NCBI RefSeq assembly: GCF_029813115.1
Contig: NZ_JAPZDS010000008.1
Location: 154,222 to 218,221 of the forward strand
Source of the DNA: Aureimonas sp. SK2
GTDB taxonomy: Bacteria; Pseudomonadota; Alphaproteobacteria; Rhizobiales; Rhizobiaceae
DNA length: 64,000 nt
Reading direction: 5' to 3'
This document shows positions 60,410 to 64,000 of the stretch, piece by piece (the stretch's first letter is position 1; every line of letters starts with the position of its first letter). The notes under the pieces are model-generated. The model worked only from the letters and a program-made list of their open reading frames with translations. It did no database searches and was not told where the DNA came from. Both the position numbers and the translations under genes were made by a program.

Positions 60410-62049
60410 GGCATACGCTTTCGTCCGCCGAGGCCACGCTCCGCAAGGAGGATCAGCCCGAGGCACAGGAGCGCGAGGAGAAGCGCGAGCCCTTCCGCAT
60501 CCGTGGATCGGTATGAGCCCATGCGCTGGAGGAGGAGATAGGGAAGGGTGACGAGGTCGGCATTGCCGAACAGGGCGACCACGCCGAGATCGCCGAGCGA
60601 GACAGCCATGCCGAAGGCCCCGGCCAGCGCCAGCGGACGGCGAAGCGCCGGACCTTCCACATGCCGCAGGCGCGCCAGGCCCTGAAGGCCGAGCCCGCGC
60701 GCGAGGCGCCCGTGCCGTGCCCCGACCGCCGCGATCTCGGGCGACAGGATGCGCGTCGCATAGGGCACGACGAGGATCGCGTTGCCGATCACGACGATGG
60801 CCGGGGCGAAGCGCGCGACGTCGCCGAACGCGCGCAGCGTCAGGAACCAGCCGGCACCGACCACGATGGGCGGCACGACCAGGACGAGGCTGCCGGACAA
60901 AGCCAGAAACAGCCCGCCGCCGCGCCCGGCGCCGGCCGCCGCCAGCGCGAGGCACAGGGACAAGGCTAGACCCAGAGCGGAGGCGAGGAGTGCGATGGCG
61001 AGGCTGCGCCCGAGCGCGGCCTGGAAAGCGGGATCGATGAGGAGGCGACCGAGATCGGCCTGCAGCCCCGCCCAGAGGATGGCCAGGAGCGGCGCCAGAA
61101 GAAAGGCGATGGCGAGCGTCGCGACGATCCCGTCGAACAGCCGCGCCGGCAGAGACGGGCGGTCGAAGCGCCGCGATCCCTGCGCCAGGCCGAAGCCGAC
61201 GTCGCCCGTGCCGCCGCGCACGAAGGAGGGCAGCAGCAGGAGCGCGACGAGCAGGATCTGGAGGACCGACAGGGTGACGGCCCGCGCCGGATCGAAGTCG
61301 TAGCGCAGCGACTGGTAGATCGCGACCTCCAGCGTCGTGGCGCCGGGGCCGCCGCCCAGGACGAGAACCAGCGTGAAGCTCGTCACGCAAAGCATGAACA
61401 CCAGGCCGGCGGCGGGCCGCAGCGTGCGTGCCAGCGCCGGCAGTTCGATGATGCGGAACGTCGCCCAGCGCGACAACGAGAGCTGGCCCGCCAGCTTCCA
61501 GCTTTCCGCCGGCACGCTCGACAGCCCGCCGAGAACGATGCGCGCGACGAGCGGCATGTTGAAGAAGACATGGGCGATCAGGATGCCCGTCAGCCCGTAG
61601 ATCGAGGGACGGGCGAGGCCGAAGGCGGCAAAGGTATCGGCGACGATCCCATTGCGCCCGAACACCGTGATCAGGCCGAGCGCGCCGACGAGAACGGGAA
61701 GCGCCTGCGGCAGGAAGAACAGGCGCAGGATCATGTCTCGCCCGACAAAGCGCATCCGATGGAGCGCCAGCGCCAGCGGCACGCCGAACAGGACCGAGAG
61801 AAGCGTGGAGAGCGCGGCCTGGAGGAGGGTGAAGCCGGTGACCGAGCGCAGATAGGGATCGGCCAGCAGTTCCAGCGGCGAGGCCGGCACGATGCCGGCG
61901 AGGAGCGGCAGGAGGACGAAGGGCAGGAAGCAGAAGCCGAGCACCAGCCCGGCCGCCGCAAGGCCCAGCCGCCGACGGGCGGATGCGTCCGCCGGCGTCA
62001 CCGTCGGGCTGATGGCCGCCTCGCTCAGCGGCCGAGGCCCCGAAGCCAT
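60406..62049 (-). CDS. thiP: Thiamine ABC transporter permease ThiP
   Basis: 547-residue permease with about twelve hydrophobic segments in two halves, each with a binding-protein-dependent permease motif (the first near GQLSLSRWATFRIIELPALART, the second near ARGLGLQGLARLRHVEGPALRRPLA). The length is that of ThiP. The ATG at 62049 overlaps the end of thiB by 25 bases; a later start is possible. Both membrane subunits are thus joined in a single protein as in E. coli. Confidence 0.9.
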   Translation of the reverse strand: MASGPRPLSEAAISPTVTPADASARRRLGLAAAGLVLGFCFLPFVLLPLLAGIVPASPLELLADPYLRSVTGFTLLQAALSTLLSVLFGVPLALALHRMRFVGRDMILRLFFLPQALPVLVGALGLITVFGRNGIVADTFAAFGLARPSIYGLTGILIAHVFFNMPLVARIVLGGLSSVPAESWKLAGQLSLSRWATFRIIELPALARTLRPAAGLVFMLCVTSFTLVLVLGGGPGATTLEVAIYQSLRYDFDPARAVTLSVLQILLVALLLLPSFVRGGTGDVGFGLAQGSRRFDRPSLPARLFDGIVATLAIAFLLAPLLAILWAGLQADLGRLLIDPAFQAALGRSLAIALLASALGLALSLCLALAAAGAGRGGGLFLALSGSLVLVVPPIVVGAGWFLTLRAFGDVARFAPAIVVIGNAILVVPYATRILSPEIAAVGARHGRLARGLGLQGLARLRHVEGPALRRPLALAGAFGMAVSLGDLGVVALFGNADLVTLPYLLLQRMGSYRSTDAEGLALLLALLCLGLILLAERGLGGRKRMP

Positions 62050-63038
62050 TCGGCCGTCCAGGCGGCGCGGTTCGCGGCGACCTCGTCCGCCGGAATTTCC
62101 AGCGGGCGCGAAGGCTGGACCAGGGCGCCGAAGGCCTCCGGCAGGGGCTCGCCGGTCGGGGCGGCGGGCAGCGCCCAGTTGCCGGTCGGGATGATGCGCT
62201 GGAACTCGGGCGTCAGGATGAAGGCCAGGAACTGCCGCGCGAGCTCGGGATGGCGCGAGGTGCGAAGCGCGCCGGCCAGCTCCACTTGGAGATAGTGTCC
62301 TTCCGAGAAGCTCGCCGCCTTGTAGCGCTCGGTGCCCTCCTCGATCGCATGGTAGGCGGGCGAGGTCGTGTAGGACAGGACGATCGGCACCTCGCCCTTG
62401 GTGAACAGCCCGTAGGATTCGCTCCAGCCGGGCGTCACCGTCAGGATGCGGCGCGACAGCTCGGACCATTTCGCCTCCGCCTCGTCGCCGAACACCGCCT
62501 TCATCCAAAGAAGGAGGCCGAGGCCGGGCGTCGAGGTGCGCGCGTCCTGGATCGCGATCTTCTGTTCGGGATCGCCGGACACCAGTTCGGCGAGGCTCGT
62601 CGGCGGATTGGCGATCGTCTCCGAATCGTAGACGAAGGCGAGGTAGGAATAGTCGAAGGGCACGAACGTGTCGTCCGTAAAGCCGCCGGGCACCTGGAGG
62701 GGCGAGAGGTCGACGTTCGAGGGCATGAAGAGGCCCGTCGCCTTCAGCTCGGGCACCAGCTCGGCCGTCATGCCCAGAGCGACGTCGGCCTGCGTGCCTT
62801 CGCCTTCGAGCTTCAGCCGGTTGAGGATCGCGACGCCGTCGTCCAGCCCGACGAAGCGCAGGTCGCACCCGCACACCGCCTCGAACGCCGCCTCGATACG
62901 CGGCCCCGGCCCCCAGTCCGGCGTGAAGCTTTCGTAGGTATAGACCGTGAGAACCGGGCGCTCGGTCCCTTGCGCGAAAGCCGCGACGGGCGGGGCACTG
63001 AGCGCGAGAGCGGCAAGGAAGCAGGGGAAACGGCGCAT
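62025..63038 (-). CDS. thiB: Thiamine ABC transporter substrate-binding protein ThiB
   Basis: 337-residue periplasmic protein with a signal peptide (residues 1-22, AFAQG). It shows LTVYTYESFTPDWGPGP, the aromatic-rich FVPFDYSYLAFVYD loop, and TSTPGLGLLLWM, which are typical of ThiB. It heads the minus-strand operon, behind a TPP riboswitch that ends 62 bases before the start codon. AGAGGAG lies ahead of the ATG. Confidence 0.95.
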   Translation of the reverse strand: MRRFPCFLAALALSAPPVAAFAQGTERPVLTVYTYESFTPDWGPGPRIEAAFEAVCGCDLRFVGLDDGVAILNRLKLEGEGTQADVALGMTAELVPELKATGLFMPSNVDLSPLQVPGGFTDDTFVPFDYSYLAFVYDSETIANPPTSLAELVSGDPEQKIAIQDARTSTPGLGLLLWMKAVFGDEAEAKWSELSRRILTVTPGWSESYGLFTKGEVPIVLSYTTSPAYHAIEEGTERYKAASFSEGHYLQVELAGALRTSRHPELARQFLAFILTPEFQRIIPTGNWALPAAPTGEPLPEAFGALVQPSRPLEIPADEVAANRAAWTAEWLRGLGR

Positions 63039-63100
63039 GGCGTGAACTCCTCTTGGCCGGAGTTCCGAAGCACCTTTCGCCGGACGATCCGTCGCGAAAG

Positions 63101-63186
63101 CTCCCCCATCCCTCCGCCGGTACGACCCGGATCAGGTTCTGCGGGTTGGCGCGGCCATGCGCCTCTCAGCCCGTCTGGGCACCCCG
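63101..63186 (-). ncRNA. TPP riboswitch (THI element) controlling thiBPQ
   Basis: On the minus strand the leader carries the conserved parts of the thiamine pyrophosphate aptamer: GGGGTGCC at the 5' end, GGCTGAGA, ACCC, then GAACCTGATCC and the closing GGAGGGA. The order and spacing fit. A further hairpin downstream (CTTTCGC...GCGAAAG, 63074-63100) may be part of the expression platform. There is no U-tract after it, so control is probably by start-site access or Rho rather than by a classical terminator. TPP should reduce thiBPQ expression. Confidence 0.93.
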
Positions 63187-63294
63187 TGTAAGCGGGCGCC
63201 ACGTTGCCCGGATCGGGGCGCGAGGGCAAGGGGCGGAAGGCCCGTCGCGCGGCGCTCTCCCCAGCCCGGGCGCGATCGGCTATGCGCAAGGGCC

Positions 63295-63924
63295 ATGAGC
63301 CGCTTCACCGTCCTTCTCGCCGGTCCGATCCACGTCACGCCCCGCCTCCTGTCGGAGGTCGCCGGAACGCGCGCGATTGCGGCCGATGCCGGCATCGCCC
63401 ATGCCGCCCGGCTTGGCCTTCATCCGGAGCTCTGGGTCGGCGACTTCGATTCGCACGAGGGCGGCGCGGGCGAGGGCGTGCCCCGGCATGAATGGCCGCG
63501 CGACAAGGATCGGACGGACGGCGAGATCGCGATCGACGAGGCCTTCGCGCGCGGAGCGAGCTCGGTGCTGCTCGTCGGCGCCTTCGGCGGTCGCACGGAT
63601 CATGTGTTCTCCCACCTCGTCGTCGCGCTGCGCGAAAGCGAAGCCGGACGGCCCGTCTTGCTGTTCGACGGGCTCGAATGGGGTGTGCCCCTCCGACCGG
63701 GCTCGCAGTCCCTGCCCGCCGAAGCCGGCGCCCAGTTCTCGATCCTGAAGTTCTCCGACCTCCGCGGTCTCTCGATCCGCGGTGCGCGCTTCCCGCTCGA
63801 CCGCGTCGATATCCCCTTCACCTCCATCCTGACCCAGAGCAACGAGGTCACCGGCGAGATCGAGATCGACCTCGGGGAGGGGCGAGCCCTTCTCCTCCTC
63901 CAGGCCGACCCCGCGCGCCGCTGA
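63295..63924 (+). CDS. thiN: Thiamine pyrophosphokinase
   Basis: 209-residue kinase of the TPK family. It shows the active-site motifs WVGDFDSHE, PRDKDRTDGEIAI and LLVGAFGGRTDHVFSHL, and the small C-terminal beta domain with SNEVTGEIEIDL. It makes TPP from thiamine and ATP. It is divergent from thiBPQ, with the riboswitch on the other strand between them. ATG at 63295 has AAGGGCC ahead, so the ribosome site is weak. Confidence 0.92.
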   Translation: MSRFTVLLAGPIHVTPRLLSEVAGTRAIAADAGIAHAARLGLHPELWVGDFDSHEGGAGEGVPRHEWPRDKDRTDGEIAIDEAFARGASSVLLVGAFGGRTDHVFSHLVVALRESEAGRPVLLFDGLEWGVPLRPGSQSLPAEAGAQFSILKFSDLRGLSIRGARFPLDRVDIPFTSILTQSNEVTGEIEIDLGEGRALLLLQADPARR

Positions 63925-63973
63925 GCCAAGGCCACTGGCCCTCCCGCAACCGATCGACTATGCTTCGCCGCAG

Positions 63974-64000
63974 GGTCCCATAGCTCAGCAGGATAGAGCG
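63974..64000 (+). tRNA. tRNA gene, 5' part only (probably tRNA-Arg)
   Basis: The window ends inside GGTCCCA-TA-GCTC-AGCAGGATA-GAGC-G, which reads as an acceptor strand (seven bases), positions 8-9 (TA) and a D-arm (GCTC...GAGC). The loop AGCAGGATA is common in Arg tRNAs of this class. The anticodon is outside the window, so the identity is not certain. Confidence 0.7.

Overview
The window is 64 kb of chromosomal, GC-rich DNA that looks like an alphaproteobacterium of the order Hyphomicrobiales (Rhizobiales). The evidence is the gene content and neighbourhoods: a CarD / RpoH2-like sigma / FdxA / SUV3-like helicase block, PhaR with phaAB, mtgA next to rpmF, tctCBA beside a DctB/DctD pair, and promoter motifs of the alphaproteobacterial EcfG general stress response. 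The genus cannot be fixed from sequence reading alone. No insertion sequence, prophage, CRISPR array or rRNA gene was seen. Coding density is high and many genes overlap by 1 to 4 bases.

Region by region. (1) 1-1.9 kb: end of the urate hydroxylase puuD and guaD (purine catabolism). (2) 2.0-8.7 kb, minus strand: a tripartite tricarboxylate-type uptake system (tctCBA) and a DctB/DctD two-component system, with two matching 20-bp palindromes between them; the DctD protein has Pro in place of Thr in its GAFTGA loop. (3) 9.2-16 kb: an FAH-family hydrolase, then glgE-mak-glgB, the GlgE alpha-glucan pathway with a free-standing maltokinase and no TreS. (4) 16-23.8 kb, minus strand: a GGDEF protein and a three-gene operon of transglutaminase-DUF2126, ATP-grasp/alpha-E and a second transglutaminase, a predicted peptide or amide-ligation system of unknown product; a zinc-ribbon metallopeptidase is divergent from it. 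(5) 25.4-33.7 kb: treZ-malQ-treY (trehalose from alpha-glucan), then thuA-thuB (trehalose utilisation type). (6) 34-41.1 kb: EamA transporter, glyoxalase-like protein, pyruvate carboxylase, DeoR regulator with an MFS transporter. (7) 41.1-47.5 kb: two 52-residue membrane proteins, ispG, a lytic transglycosylase, a GNAT protein, ispA-azlC-azlD, mtgA, rpmF. (8) 47.6-51.6 kb: phaR and phaA-phaB, then two PepSY-like secreted paralogues. (9) 51.6-57.9 kb: SUV3-like helicase with a long disordered tail, S4 protein, fdxA, carD, rpoH2-like sigma. (10) 58-64 kb: M48 lipoprotein peptidase, thiBPQ under a TPP riboswitch, a divergent thiamine pyrophosphokinase, and the first bases of a tRNA gene.

How the parts connect. 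Carbon storage dominates: GlgE and GlgB build branched alpha-glucan, MalQ reshapes it, TreY/TreZ cut trehalose from it, and ThuA/ThuB probably modify trehalose; phaAB feeds polyhydroxybutyrate. Four promoter-like sites with the spacing GGAAC-N17-GTT lie 38 to 84 bases before start codons (metallopeptidase, a 52-residue membrane protein, a PepSY-like protein and rpoH2), which suggests that part of this window belongs to the general stress regulon. The TPP riboswitch links thiamine import to the cofactor level, and the divergent kinase makes TPP from the imported thiamine.
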